Shown: piece after piece, positions 32,111-43,836 of the stretch | Position numbering within the stretch: the stretch's first letter is position 1 | Layout: each line of letters begins with the position of its first letter | Assembly (NCBI RefSeq): GCF_028476545.1 | Contig: NW_026732581.1 | Location: forward strand, 510,001-574,000 | Length of the DNA stretch: 64,000 bases | Reading direction: 5' to 3' | DNA from: Physella acuta | Taxonomy: Eukaryota; Mollusca; Gastropoda; Physidae | The notes under the pieces: generated by a model | Seen by the model: the letters and a program-made list of their open reading frames with translations, nothing else | Databases searched by the model: none | What the model was told of the DNA's origin: nothing | Translations under genes and position numbers: made by a program

Positions 32111-33800
32111 TATAAAATCATACCTAAGAGCGATTGACTGCTGGTTTCGTAATAACCTTTGGATACTGGAGCTACAGGCTTGCTGGGAAGAATTTCTGTT
32201 TTAAAAGAGCTAGTAAGAGCCATTTCACTGCACAATAGTTTTACATGTTATATTCTGCAAGCCATGATTGCTAAAACTGGAAGAAGTATACACATGTAAA
32301 GTATTTACGAGATGTGTAAAAAAAAGGCCATGAATTCGTAGTACTTCTGCACCATTCTAACATAGGATGGTTATCACGTGGACAGGTTTTGAATTGTGTT
32401 TTTCAAAGCATATGGGAGTAGCCGTGTTATTGCTAGAGCATCAGCATTGGAGTGCATATTGCTTACAAAAATCTGAGTTTATTATCGTTGTAGCTTACAT
32501 GACTCAGAACTTAGCAAACTTTCCCCTGATAGACGACTGTGTAAGTAAGATTAAAGATTATGTGTAAAACGAGACAGTTCTGTATCCGTGGAACTGAAGC
32601 AAACCACTGCTACACACTGAGAACAGTTTCAATTTATCTCTTCGGATACTTCCCTACAATAGAGTCGGATCCAGCATGCGTCAGCTAGCCGTTCAAATTT
32701 AGTGTTGAGACAACAGATGACAATTTAAAAAATCCACTATAAAATCAATCATTGAAATTCAGCAGATCCAAGTTAAACAGCAGCACTCCAGAAAAACCAC
32801 ACTTTCAAAGATTTTGGTGGTAACAAATAGTGATATACACTGTCAGTGCTAAGACACTCTAGATATTTTCTTACCTTTTATTTCAATATATCTTTGCGAG
32901 CAATAATTTTCATAGGATGTCGTGCATTTAAACGAAAAAGAAGAAAATAAACTATTGGGAAAATGATATGTATAAAGCACTTGCCAAGATGAAGCCGCGC
33001 ATTTCAACAGCAGAAGTCACAATGATAGCAGTAGAAATCCATTATTGTTTTGGTGTGTCATCATGTTTTAAATAAATAAGAAATGATCCTTAACAGAAAA
33101 CCAGATACAGGTATGGATAAGGACGAATGTCTCATTTCAAACCATAAATGAATCAGCAAATTAACACCATTAAGAGCTAATGTAACAAACAAAAATGTCC
33201 AAAAACAATGGCACAGAAAAAGAAAATGTCCTATTATCTTTAACGACACGGTTATCCAAAAATCAAACAACAAACGTATCTACATAAACCATCTCACTTG
33301 AATTTTATCCCCAAAGTTCTTTCCTGCTACACAAATTTACTGTAGATCTGCGCCAACAAAATCTCCAAAAGAAACTCTTGTCTGCTTTATTTTGTTTTCT
33401 ACATGACCAGATCAATGGCCAAGAAACATTCCCAGAGTTTCATGTCGCGGCTAGTCACATATAAACATTTATGTTTGTATATCAACCGTGCCATACGTGT
33501 GAACGTTGTCATCGGGAAGGGCGGGGGGGGGGGGGGATGGTCGGGCTGCTGAGCTGATACGTCTGTCTTCCGGCGAAAATCCCGATGACAGGTTACAATC
33601 TTGTTTGGTCCCAATGAACAGTGGTGTGATGTGTTAGTATTTCTACATTTAAAATTTCTAATAAAGTATGCTTAGGCGAACCATTCAGTGATTGATTGAG
33701 AAAAAATGATCAAAGAAAATTTCAATCAGATTTTGGAACCCTTAATAAAATTTCCCGGCCCCTGTGGACACTTCCGCTATTTGTCATATTTTTTCGGTGG
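32110..33800. other. Spacer, no gene recognised
   Basis: An open frame at 32367-32567 (66 codons) and one on the minus strand at 33061-33273 show no domain I recognise. A G tract lies at 33521-33536. No supported gene. Confidence 0.4.
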
Positions 33801-34020
33801 CTTATGTTGTGTGGTTAACAAATGTTTTGACTGCATCTAATATTTTAATAAACTGTGCCCAGTTATTTCTGGTTTATGTTGTGTGTTTAACAAATGTTTT
33901 GACTACATCTTAAATTCTAATAAACTGTGCCAAGTTATTTCTGGTTTATGTTGTGTGTTTAACAAATATTTTGACTGCATCTTATATTTTAATAAATTGT
34001 GCCAAGTTATTTCAGCTGTA
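33801..34020. repeat. 72-bp tandem repeat, three units
   Basis: GTTGTGTGTTTAACAAAT recurs at 33806, 33878 and 33950, with AATAAACTGTGCCAAGTTAT in each unit. Confidence 0.9.
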
Positions 34021-34267
34021 TGTCACTCTAGTAAAGTAGAGATAGCTCTGTGAGAAATTTTGTCACATCGTTTATCGACAATGTGATTACCTCTCGCTAG
34101 ATTTTAGCCACGAATTCACGCAACTGCTGATAATAGTAAAATGTATGAGCTTATCAAAGCATGTAATAAACTTATTGTAATCAGTTTTCAAATTTAAGAT
34201 AACTTTAATAGATAAATTCAAAGTACAAACAAAACAGCATCCCTTCTCGCGGATTTGACACATTAAT

Positions 34268-34355
34268 TATCGTAGAAAATGAATCAGCAAAGTACTAGAT
34301 TAGCTTCACGTCATTTATTGGTGGGAATGTTGAAGACGACTTGAACTATTATTGT
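34268..34355 (+). pseudogene. Relic of a FREP FBG last exon, second copy
   Basis: GTAGAAAATGAATCAGCAAAG begins it, and CACGTCATTTATTGGTGGGA follows, as in exon 5. A stop interrupts the frame early and homology ends at the same place as in the relic at 11596, so both derive from one already truncated ancestor. Confidence 0.75.
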
Positions 34356-34434
34356 TAAGTACATTAAAGCTTACAGAGAGTACATAAACATTGGAAAATA
34401 ATTACTATCGTGACACAACAAAACAATAATAGAT

Positions 34435-34790
34435 TACATTAATGAGATAGTTATTAACATATAACAGTATAATTACTTAAATTAATTTTTCAATCACCTT
34501 CACATACAGTCAAACATCCTTGTCTCTACACGGTGCGGTAACACAATCATGTTTGTTTATATTTTGATAAGCGCCTCAACACCAAACATATCATGTAACT
34601 CCGTAGATGGGAGAATGTAAAGTGACTGGACTGTGGCGTCCTTAACGCGCAAGTCACTTAGCTCAGGCTCCACTCTCATGACCGTAGTCCAAGGTCAGGG
34701 CCCGGTCAGCTCTACGCTACCACTGGACTCCAGGTTTAGGCGTGTATCCGTTACCTGGAGATAGCATAAACAGGGGAGAGGAGGAGATAT
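34435..34790. repeat. Dispersed 0.6-kb repeat family, copy 4 (left part missing)
   Basis: This copy begins within the family at ATAACAGTATAATTACTTAA. It retains ATGTAACTCCGTAGATGGGA and the ATCCGTTACCTGG end. Confidence 0.65.
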
Positions 34791-34909
34791 TTAGAGTGTG
34801 TCATAAAATTTTTTAGGATTCATAATACATTCAAAATCACATAAAATACAATATTTCTGTAAAATAATGTAATGTAATTCACACCTCGAATACTCGTATA
34901 TGTAGTAAA

Positions 34910-35311
34910 TCTATATATATATAATTTTCTTCTTGAAGACCCTAGAAAACAAGCTGTAAGCACGCCTTGCAGTCCCCTCTCTTCTTCACTAGGCATAAAT
35001 CAAACTCCCCCACCTCCACATGGTCTGGTGAGCTGTGGTTCACGCTAAATGTTTACAATCGTACAGATAATTTAATTTGAAACTATTTTAAACTTAGGGG
35101 AGGTAATTAAGGGAGGCTGCTTACACGGGAGGTGGGGGGGATAGGGTAGGGGTTGGGGAAAATGAGGGTGGGGGCGGTATCGTCCTTAACAACCAACTGA
35201 TAGTATTTTAAAGCAATTTTAAAGCAAATATTTTCAGTGGCAGAATTGGTACTGTCGAATTCACAAATTATGAATTACTGAAAAGTAGAAAATAAAACAA
35301 CTAAATAGCGG
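34910..35311 (+). mobile_element. Helitron-like non-autonomous element, copy 1
   Basis: It starts TCTATATATATAATTTTC and ends AACAACTAAATAGCGG, directly against the FREP pseudogene exon. About 400 bp match copy 2 at 36144 in the same orientation. The family call rests on the terminal style only. Confidence 0.5.
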
Positions 35312-35884
35312 CGTATGATACTAATGTACTTATTACAGCCCTTTCTGTAATTGATAACTCGCTTATATTTGATTTTTTATCGATATCTTGGGTAAATAGG
35401 TCGGCGTTTGTTGAAAACTGTAAATTCAACTTAATACAAGCGCTGTTTAATTTATCAAACTCTGGAGTCTTAGCCTCTAAGGTCATCGACAATAACAGCT
35501 TATGATTTCTTTGATCAACATGCTTGATTTTATTTTCTTTCATCTCAATAAGACCCCTGCTATTTTTATAATACACATCACATCCAAACACTGTAATAAA
35601 ACAATCAGAAGGTTTTGTAAATGACACAGTCAACTCTCCAATCGCCTTTGAAAACTTTCCATCAATTTTTGATCCATTTACTTTATAATCTCGAACTCTT
35701 GAATCTGATTCTGATACAGACGCCAACATAAGCTTTCCCTCTAATTCACTGATCCTATAGACTGACATGTTGACAAGAGCTGATATTTCATTATCTTCTC
35801 TTGTGATCTCCACACAATGTAACTTGGCACAGAATAAATCTCTACCCTCCGTATAATATTCTCTTTCCAATGAAATATCAAGTC
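35312..35884 (-). pseudogene. FREP pseudogene C: lone IgSF exon
   Basis: The minus strand encodes an IgSF-like domain ([20 protein letters not shown], then [14 protein letters not shown], then [11 protein letters not shown]) close to genes B and D. The splice acceptor AG of the functional copies is AA here, so normal joining to a signal exon would fail or shift frame. About 17 residues are missing after EFDK, between two DK pairs. Homology fades in the early ICR and a stop ends the frame at about 35301. No FBG exon is found on this strand nearby. It lies between two direct copies of a Helitron-like element and runs opposite to genes A, B and D. It could be a captured or transposed exon. Confidence 0.82.
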
Positions 35885-36143
35885 TTGAAAATATAAGTTT
35901 CTTGCACATAGTTCGTATTTTAAAACAAATATTATGTTTAATTACACATCTTCCTATGATACTTTTAGGTTATAAAATTACCAATGCACTATTTTAAAAA
36001 ACGACCATAATTTACTGATAAATGCAGTAGGCAACCATAATATATTTGAAACTTTACAATTAACCCAAGTTAAGTTTGAAATTATCATCAAATTCAAAAG
36101 AACGATCATTGTGTCAATTTTTTTTAAAAGTGCTGGTTAATAA

Positions 36144-36560
36144 TCTATATATATAATTCTCCTCTGCGAGCCGTCAGAAAACAAGCTGCAAAGCGCGCCT
36201 TACAGTCCCCACTCTTTCTCTATATCACTATCACTTCCACCCCCACCCTACCCCCACATGGTTTGGTGAGTCGTAGTCAAACTAAATGTTTACATATCGT
36301 AGCGCAGGGTTTAGTGACGGCTATTAGGGCAGATAATTTAGTTTGAAACGATTTTAAACTTTAAGGAGGTAACTAAGAGGAGGCTGCTTTCACGGTGGGA
36401 GAGTGGGGGAAAGGGTCGGGGGTCGGGGTTAGGGGAAAGGGGGGGGGGTTAGTATTGTAAAGCAAATATTTTCAGTGGCAGCTTTGGTACTGTCGAATTC
36501 ACAAATTATGAATTACTGAAAAGTAGAAAATAAAACAACTAAATAGCGGGTCAGCTCGTA
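36144..36560 (+). mobile_element. Helitron-like non-autonomous element, copy 2
   Basis: It starts TCTATATATATAATTCTCC and ends AACTAAATAGCGGGTCAGCT, just before CGTATATTTA. The GCGGGTCAGCT terminus resembles Helentron 3' ends. Copy 1 lacks the last bases. Confidence 0.5.
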
Positions 36561-37255
36561 TATTTAATGCCTGTTCTTACACAAGCAAATATTAAGTAGT
36601 CATCTCTATACAAATAGTATGAGTAAACAGGATATGACCTGAATTACTTTGAATTGTGAATGAGCAAGCAGGACTTGACCAGTTCGTGGAAATTATCTTA
36701 ATGAGTTTAAGAAATCATCATCTTTTGAGAATTAACAATATTTGCATTAGTGTAAGTTCCAAAACTTTTCCAAACATTTATCAAAATACAACAGAAGTAT
36801 TGACTGGACAAAAAAGCAATGGAAATAATCACGTACACACACTTTATCAAAAACCTCATATAGAGAAACAATATGGGCATAGAATAATGGCAAGAATAAG
36901 CGTGTAGAAATGCAATTGAGGTTTGTGGAATTAAATTATTGTGTAAGGTACTGTTTAGCATTAATTTGTTTTAAGTGTACTTTAAATATTAGACAAAAAT
37001 AACAGTTTTAGCATTCTTATAACATTGACAATATACATTTCAATACTTTGTGAATAACAATTCTTATTATAAGTCGTGCTTTACTTAGATAACCGCTTGA
37101 CGCAAGGTCAAGTACTTGCCGTTATAAATGTAGGTTACATGTGACGTCAATACCACACGGACAATGTGCTCCAGTTTAAGTTCATAATGTAACAGCCATT
37201 ATATTTCACTCATGTTGTAATATTTGGTATTTATCCGCTTTAAAAAAAATATAAA

Positions 37256-37318
<63 letters not shown>

Positions 37319-38600
37319 AATATCTAATGTAATTTTTCACTATAAACAGCTTCACAAAAGAGCAATACATTAGCTTCTGCTTAAAAGCACGAAAAAATTA
37401 ACTAGAGGAAATAATGTGATTTGCTACACACATTTGTTGCATCGTACAGTTTTGTTTTCACAATGTGGATGAAAATTTTTACTTAATGACATGGCCTACA
37501 CTAATCAGTTTAACTTAACTGCCTAAAATTTGAACAACTAAAATAAAAAATAAAAGAGTTGTGTAATTTAACTTCAATAGTTTCCGTTGCTAATCTTAGT
37601 TTTTAGTTTTGTAGAACTACCAGTATAAAAAAATTCTTTTTTTTTGCCTTTCAACATCTCTTTACCCTAATAATGGTGTTAATACATTTCTGCAATTTAG
37701 AAACATAATTTTTATTATGAGTGAGTGTGTATTTTTATATCTTACATCCGTATACTTAAAGAGGTCACGATGTGAAAAAAAAATGTTACCAACACTTATC
37801 TTTTCGTGCCTGGTACAATATGTGCATATCTATTTTTAGCTTCCTTCTTTTGTTTTCAACTTTTGAGCTAAATTAGGCAACGGACGAGGCGATGCACAAG
37901 GGAAGGCGTAGACTAGCGGTAGAGAACTAAGATTCTAAACCTAAAGTGACCTTCTCTCGGCTAATAAAGTACTGACATAATGTTACAACTTGTAAATTAT
38001 CGTCTTAATCTTTGTGTGTCATATGTCATATGGTGTAACCTTATATGATATTTGAATGATTAAATATTTTTTAAAAAAACCAGTAAAAAAGATTATGCTG
38101 ATAATAGTAAAACATGAAGTATTTAAAACAGAGTTTTGACAGAAAAGGCATATCTTATTCCTTTATTTTGTCACACATCAAAGGCAGCTTTCGCCTCTAA
38201 TTCTATGCTACCTAAAAACATGTTTGTTGTAAACCGACCTCCATGTAGCTGCACCAGTGATGAAGAAAACACAACTTATGTAAACGATAATGTTAAAATT
38301 AATGATGTAAACATTAAAATATAAATTTATAATACATAATTTAAAGTAGTTGGGTATAGCGAAAGCTGAAGATGGTAGAACCAGTGTGTGAATGTTACCG
38401 CCTAAGTTGTCGCAAGTGTGTACTCATATATCTAAGCTCAAGAAATTGTTTAAGTGGTAACTGGTTAAAAACAATTACTGGAACTTACAATACAATTGTT
38501 TTTGTGTGTATTCAGCGTCTATATTAGCGTAGTCTCAAAACAGGGGCAAATATATTATTTCGTGCTGGGATATTTGGTGCAAGGTATATCTTACATACAG
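36560..38600. other. Spacer with a (GA)n tract, no gene seen
   Basis: AT-rich sequence with a GA run at 37258-37314. A weak tRNA-like head (GGCGTAGACTAGCGGTAGAG) lies near 37903. The open frame at 36656-36907 has no family resemblance. Confidence 0.45.
37258..37314. repeat. (GA)n microsatellite
   Basis: This is an uninterrupted GA run of about 27 units. Confidence 0.95.
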
Positions 38601-38690
38601 CTTAAATAGCGAGGGGGGGGGGGGCGGTGCGAACCGCACCGGTTGACACCATTTAGGGGGGGGGGGTGACGCCAAGGCAAAATAAAAATA
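38600..38690 (-). repeat. G-rich repeat end related to 39958 and 59245
   Basis: Poly-G is followed by GCACCGGTTGACACCATTTA. The same core (CACCGGGT, GACACCATTAA) recurs at the two related sites, where it is joined to CGACCTCGCTACGC. This looks like one end of a DNA transposon family. Confidence 0.4.
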
Positions 38691-39868
38691 GCAAAATGTA
38701 TAAAGATAATATAAATGATAATTTTAATTACTTAACTTAATTACTGTGCGAGTTGATTGGTCCTTTAAAGAAAGGTTGACAAATCTCGAGAAATTGGGGG
38801 AGGTGGGGTGACATCATGACAAAATCCTGCAAATGATAGAGAAAACATTGCTACATCCAACTGTATTAATAACCGACTTTAGATGAACATTATTAGTATT
38901 ATATGTGCACTTGGTGACACTAAGTGTTATAATTCTCTACAAAACCAACGATTTTGCAATTGAATAAATAGCTGTTAGATTTAGGCCCCCTAATGTATTT
39001 TCAAGGTAGTTAATATATTGTTTGCACAAAATAAACCCCATTCGACAAAAAGTTAGGGAGCGGGTGACTCCAAATGCACCGTCCACTGATGTGGATTGGG
39101 ATGAAACCACATAGAACATGTACACATATACATATCATTCGATAAGGAAAATATTATATTAAAGTCAACGCGTGAGTAAGTGTGTGTATTTGTACGTGTG
39201 TGTGTATATATGTGTGTAAGCATGTGCCACCAATGGAAAGATAGTTGTACATTTGATTGTTTATAAATAATTTAGCCTTGATTCCAGGTTTTTATTTTTT
39301 AATGACCATGATTTACGTTATGTTTATGGGAATTTTTTTTAAATCATATTAAAAGTTGTGTGATCTATGGCTAAAATAAATGTATATCTTTTTCACTGTT
39401 TTGTGGCATTGTCATAAAATGTTTTCATTACGAAAACAGTTTGTTTTTAAATTACTATTTAAAGTGCGTGTTACATAATAACACAACTTTTGGAATGTAT
39501 TAATCCGTTATAAATAAATTAAGTTAAAAAAAAAACTTGAGAAACAAAAATATATAATGGGAACCATAAGGAATAAAACGTAAGAAACAGATGAATAGAA
39601 CTGGATACATTATGCTATGGATTATAAAACTTTATAATAATTTGATTACAAGTTTAGAATAGATCCATAAAATATAAAGAATTTATTGAGGATTGAAACC
39701 TTGTAAACATGTTTTTGTCGCTATGTTTTTCATTTTCTCTACAAAAATTATTCAAAAGTGCGTAGCTTAAACAAATTAAATTCATCAAGAAAAAATATAT
39801 ATTTGAATACATATGCACACGCTTATATACATACTTACGAGATACTTACTTATACGCTTTTATACATA

Positions 39869-39931
<63 letters not shown>
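39869..39931. repeat. (TA)n microsatellite
   Basis: This is a TA run of about 31 units passing into TGTGTATGTATG. Confidence 0.95.
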
Positions 39932-39935
<4 letters not shown>

Positions 39936-39957
39936 ATGTATGTATAATTGTTTCTTT

Positions 39958-40030
39958 TGAGGGGGGGGGGGGTGGTGGTGACACAATTAGGTGCCTCACC
40001 GGGTTACACCCGACCTCGCTACGCAACTGC
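39958..40030 (-). repeat. G-rich repeat end (GTAGCGAGG family)
   Basis: On the minus strand it reads TTGCGTAGCGAGGTCGGGTG and on to a C tract. It is the same family as 59245-59322. Confidence 0.45.
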
Positions 40031-40229
40031 TTATACGAACATACACTATTCCGAATAATCACTTGTTCTAATGCAAGAAAATATAAATATAAATTCATAA
40101 CCATTAGATCCTTCGCTAAGAAACGACAATTTAAAACAAATAGTTTTCAGTTTAAGAAATCCTTTGAGAAAATCTTTGTGAAAACTGAGAACCATGCATA
40201 CATGACCTTTTTAGTGGAGAAATTGTTAG

Positions 40230-41740
40230 AATAAATTGCTGACGTTGTAATAATTTTAGTGTATAATCTATAGCATATCGCGATAAGAATATAGTGATAC
40301 TGAAGAGCTGTTAGAGAAATGTTGAGCTTATGTTTTGAAATGAGACTGACTATTTGATACTTGTGTTTTTCGTTAAGACCTTCGTTATTTAGTAAAATGT
40401 GTCGCGAACGTGCTTGCGTGCGTGCTTGCGTGTGCGTGTATGTGTGCGTGCGTGCTTGTGTGTGTGTGTGTTTGTGTTTGTGTGTGTGTGTGTGTGTGTT
40501 TGTATTTGTGTGAAAACACGATAACTTGAGTACCGTGAGGACATAAAGGTGATGACTGTTCTTGTAGAAAAACATGAGTCGGGTTAACTCTGAAGCCAGT
40601 TCGCATTTCTCTAATACAAACTAAATCATACTTGGCTTATAATATAAGCTATAATATGAAACATTTTAAATGAAAGTCGGTTCAAATATTTTAAAAAAAT
40701 GCAGCTTTAAAAAAAGAAAATATATAATTTAATTGACTAAAATATAGTTCATTTTTAAAAGTAATGTTACAAAACAAAAACCCAAAAATCTGCCAATAGA
40801 ATAAGACTTATTAATACGCCATTTTTAAGAAAATATATTCTTTATTGTTTAGTTAGTTGAAAATAATCAGGACAATATTAATTTAGATAAAATGATTAAA
40901 CACAAAAGTCAGCACTTTCTACGTATCCACTCAACTACTCTAAATAGCAAAATCTTTTCGAGAAAAACAGCCAGGATACAATAAAAAATTTGTTTCAGCG
41001 AAACTGGGCATACTATATTTGCCTTTATAGAATAGGAGCTGAAATGTGTATGAAGTGGGTTTTTCGTGTGTCTATCATTATGTAGACAACTGACTTGTAA
41101 ATCCTGTATCTCGCTAAGTGCAATTAAAACCCTTGAAAATGTAACTATTCTCAAGCATTGTTTACACGAAAAGCTTTAAAAAAACACCAGCTTTGCTAAT
41201 ATTGTACCAGGCACGAAAACTGATGGTTACATGTTCCCACGTTTTAAGTTTTTTACGTACAAGGATATACAGTGTTATAATACATATTCACAATTCATTA
41301 CAGAGTAAAGTAGAAGTATTGTTACTTCTGACCTTGTAAGAGCCCCAGCGTGTACAAGATCATTGTGCTGGTCCCCGACATAGGACGCTTTAAATAGAAT
41401 GCATGGCCTACTAAATATCGCTTAGATAAATAAGATGCCTAACTTTATGCGTGTAAGATAGAACAATAAGGTAAAAATAACAATAAGTACTAGTCATTTA
41501 AGAAAATTCAAAATTGAGGCAAAACTAGAACAATGGATGATTATTCAACTTGTGTTGATAATAGTAAACTTACATCAAATGCTGATAATTCAATATATTT
41601 GAGAATACAAATTTATATAGGATTCTAGTTTCTTCAAATAATCAATCACCTTTTATTAAGAAACAATAACTGCACGAGCTAGAACACTTCTACACCCAGG
41701 CTGGGGTTAGCGCAGGTGAGCTTATAATGGGGCAGTGGTC
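40230..41740. other. Spacer, no gene seen
   Basis: A TG-rich stretch (40400-40515) and AT-rich sequence with no recognisable gene. The open frames overlapping the TG stretch are low-complexity shadows. Confidence 0.45.
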
Positions 41741-41831
41741 GGGTTAAAAAGGCCGAATAAATTGGTTATCGGCTCTTTTATCGCCTCGGTGATGGGCATT
41801 TCCTTCTCGGCTTAGGGATAAGGCACAACGT

Positions 41832-42250
41832 ACATCCAGCCCGACTGAACAGTCTGTAAACGGTCCTGTACATCTAGCACGATTAAACAGTCTGTAAACG
41901 GTCCTGTACATCCAGTCCGACTGAACAGTCTGTAAACGGTCCTGTACATATAGCCCGACTGAACAGTCTGTAAACGGTCCTGTACATCTAGCCCGATTAA
42001 ACAGTCTGTAAACGGTCCTGAACATCCAGTCCGACTGAACAGTCTGTAAACGGTCCTGTACATATAGCCCGACTGAACAGTCTGTAAACGGTCCTGTACA
42101 TCTAGCCCGACTAAATAGTCAGTAAACGGTCCTGTACATCCAACCCTACTGAACAATCTGTAAACGGTCCTGTACATCCAACCCGATTGAACAATCTGTA
42201 AACGGTCCTGTACATCCAGCCCGACTGAACAGTCAGTAAACGGTCCTGGA
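41832..42250. repeat. 38-bp tandem array, eleven units
   Basis: CTGTAAACGGTCCTGTACAT followed by a variable CCAGYCCGACTGAACAGT recurs every 38 bases (for example at 41854, 41892 and 41930). Because 38 is not a multiple of three, the same peptide words appear in three frames on the minus strand. No spacers, so not a CRISPR array. Confidence 0.95.
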
Positions 42251-42652
42251 GTTCCAGCTGATTTCCTGGGAAGGAGGGTGAGAGGGTGAGTAGCGTTAGG
42301 GAGTAGAGGTCGTTTACTTGTTTTACTGCCACAACGTGAACACAATATTGAGATCACATGTACATTGAAAACAAGTACTTGTTCTAGAGTTCAACAGTTA
42401 TCTAGGTAAAGCAGGGACTATGATAAAAATGTTGTTCAGAACGTGCTGTAATGTATAATGTCCAGGATATACGGATGTTGTTTTAAAAAGTAATTGAACC
42501 TGTGTGCTAGAACATGACTGACGGATCCTGTAGAGTTTTAAAATGTCGTGTAGTAAATATTACCTGATGCGCGTGTTTAAACTATAAACATTGCTTCAAC
42601 TTACAGATGTTAAACATCAATTACCCCCCGGACATTCCCGCCTCCTCAGAGT

Positions 42653-42955
42653 GTTAGGGTTAGAGCTAGAGATAGAGTTAGGGTTAGGGTTAGGGTTAGG
42701 GTTAGGGCTAGAGCTAGGGCTAGGGCTAGGGCTAGGGCTAGGGCTAGGGCTAGGGCTAGGGCTAGGGCTAGGACTAGGGCTAGGGCTAGGGCTAGGGCTA
42801 GGGCTAGGGCTAGGGCTAGGGCTAGGGCTAGGGCTAGGGCTAGGGCTAGGGCTAGGGCTAGGGCTAGGGCTAGGGCTAGGGCTAGGGCTAGGGCTAGGGC
42901 TAGGGCTAGGGCTAGGGCTAGGGCTAGAGCTAGGGCTAGGGCTAGGGCTAGGGTT
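42653..42955. repeat. (GGGCTA)n array with a TTAGGG core
   Basis: About 50 hexamers occur. It starts with mixed TTAGAGC/TAGAGA units, has about five perfect TTAGGG units at 42676-42707, and then more than 40 TAGGGC units with rare variants. Confidence 0.95.
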
Positions 42956-43069
42956 GGTTTTGGTTTTGTGTTACGTTTTAGGCTAAGGTGGATGTTTTGG
43001 TTTGGTCTTTTTCTTAAGATTATGATTAAGGTAGTAGTCCAATATAGGTATATAATTCTAGCTAGGATT

Positions 43070-43215
43070 CTAACTTGAGGGGGTGGGGTAATTCCCAGGG
43101 GTGATGGTAATTGACAGGGGGTAATTTAATTGACATGGGGGTAATTGCTCCAGGGGTAAATACGGGGGGGGGGGGGGGTGGGAATGTCCGAGGTGGTAAT
43201 ATCCTCGGGGAGGTA
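43070..43215. repeat. GGGGTAATT-rich degenerate repeat with a poly-G tract
   Basis: Repeats of GGGGTAATT with short spacers end in a 14-base G run and GGGAATGTCCGAGG. That last motif is the inverse of GGACATTCCCGCCTCC at 42629, so the two may be ends of one element enclosing the telomere-like array. Confidence 0.5.
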
Positions 43216-43666
43216 ATGTCCTGTAGCTATCGAGCCTGATCTGATCGTATGCATTATGTTACTTGAAATAATTCGCCTACTTGGTAATAAGCAACCGTGT
43301 TTAAAACATATAATACATTGTGTACTCATTGATATTATTTACTTTTAATTTCAGTCCAAATTTAACGGCTAGTACAAATGTATATTTCAAACTAAGTTTG
43401 ACAATTTGCATAATATAAATATATTCTATGACATTTGATTTATTGTTGCGTTACAGTACATAAAATGTGTTGTTTAATTAATTCGTCCTGCCACACTTGC
43501 GGTCAAGAGTAAACATGTTTTGGAGATAACACTTATGTAAATATTGCTCATTCTTAGAAGAGGATGTGTCCTAAAACCCATGGCGATAAATTTCCACGAA
43601 ACGGATAAGTCCTGCTTCACCATCCGCAATGTTAAGTAATTGAGGTCACATCCTCTACACTCAGAC

Positions 43667-43674
43667 TATTTAAA
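43667..43674 (+). promoter_or_regulatory. Possible TATA box for the gene D signal exon
   Basis: TATTTAAA lies about 118 bases before the ATG at 43785. It is a weak match, kept because gene B has a TATA box at a similar distance. Confidence 0.3.
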
Positions 43675-43784
43675 CGGCACTGACTGCTTCATCTTTGCTT
43701 GTGTAATAAATTGCAGCAAGCATTGTGAAATAATTTCTTTTATTTAACTAGAAGTTATATTTTTTTTTTAAAAAAAAGGTCAAA

Positions 43785-43836
43785 ATGATTTTTCTTCTGA
43801 GCTTGATGATCATTGCAAAATTAACTTGGATCAATG
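43785..43836 (+). CDS. Signal-peptide exon (candidate exon 1 of gene D)
   Basis: [17 protein letters not shown] plus one base of a Gly codon is followed by GTATAG. The hydrophobic core and phase match gene B exon 1. It can join either the stub at 43961 (intron of 124 bp) or exon 2 at 47078 (intron of 3.2 kb). Confidence 0.65.

Larger units (their letters stand above)
34140..34900 (+). repeat. Segmental duplicate of 11335-12480
   Basis: The two regions share ATGAGCTTATCAAAGC, then the FBG relic, then GCTTACAGAGAGTA, then the second half of the 0.6-kb family and AATCACATAAAATACAATAT. The whole stretch was copied as one piece. Confidence 0.7.

Noticed and set aside
32367-32567. 66-codon frame in the spacer after gene B
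   Set aside because: There is no recognisable family and no splice or promoter context.
41744-42357. Overlapping minus-strand frames with repeated TGPFTDCSVGLDVQDRL
   Set aside because: A 38-base repeat read in three frames gives the same words. There is no start context or domain, and no spacers, so it is not a CRISPR array either.
42591-42986. 131-codon frame rich in LGLG
   Set aside because: This is a translation of the GGGCTA hexamer array.
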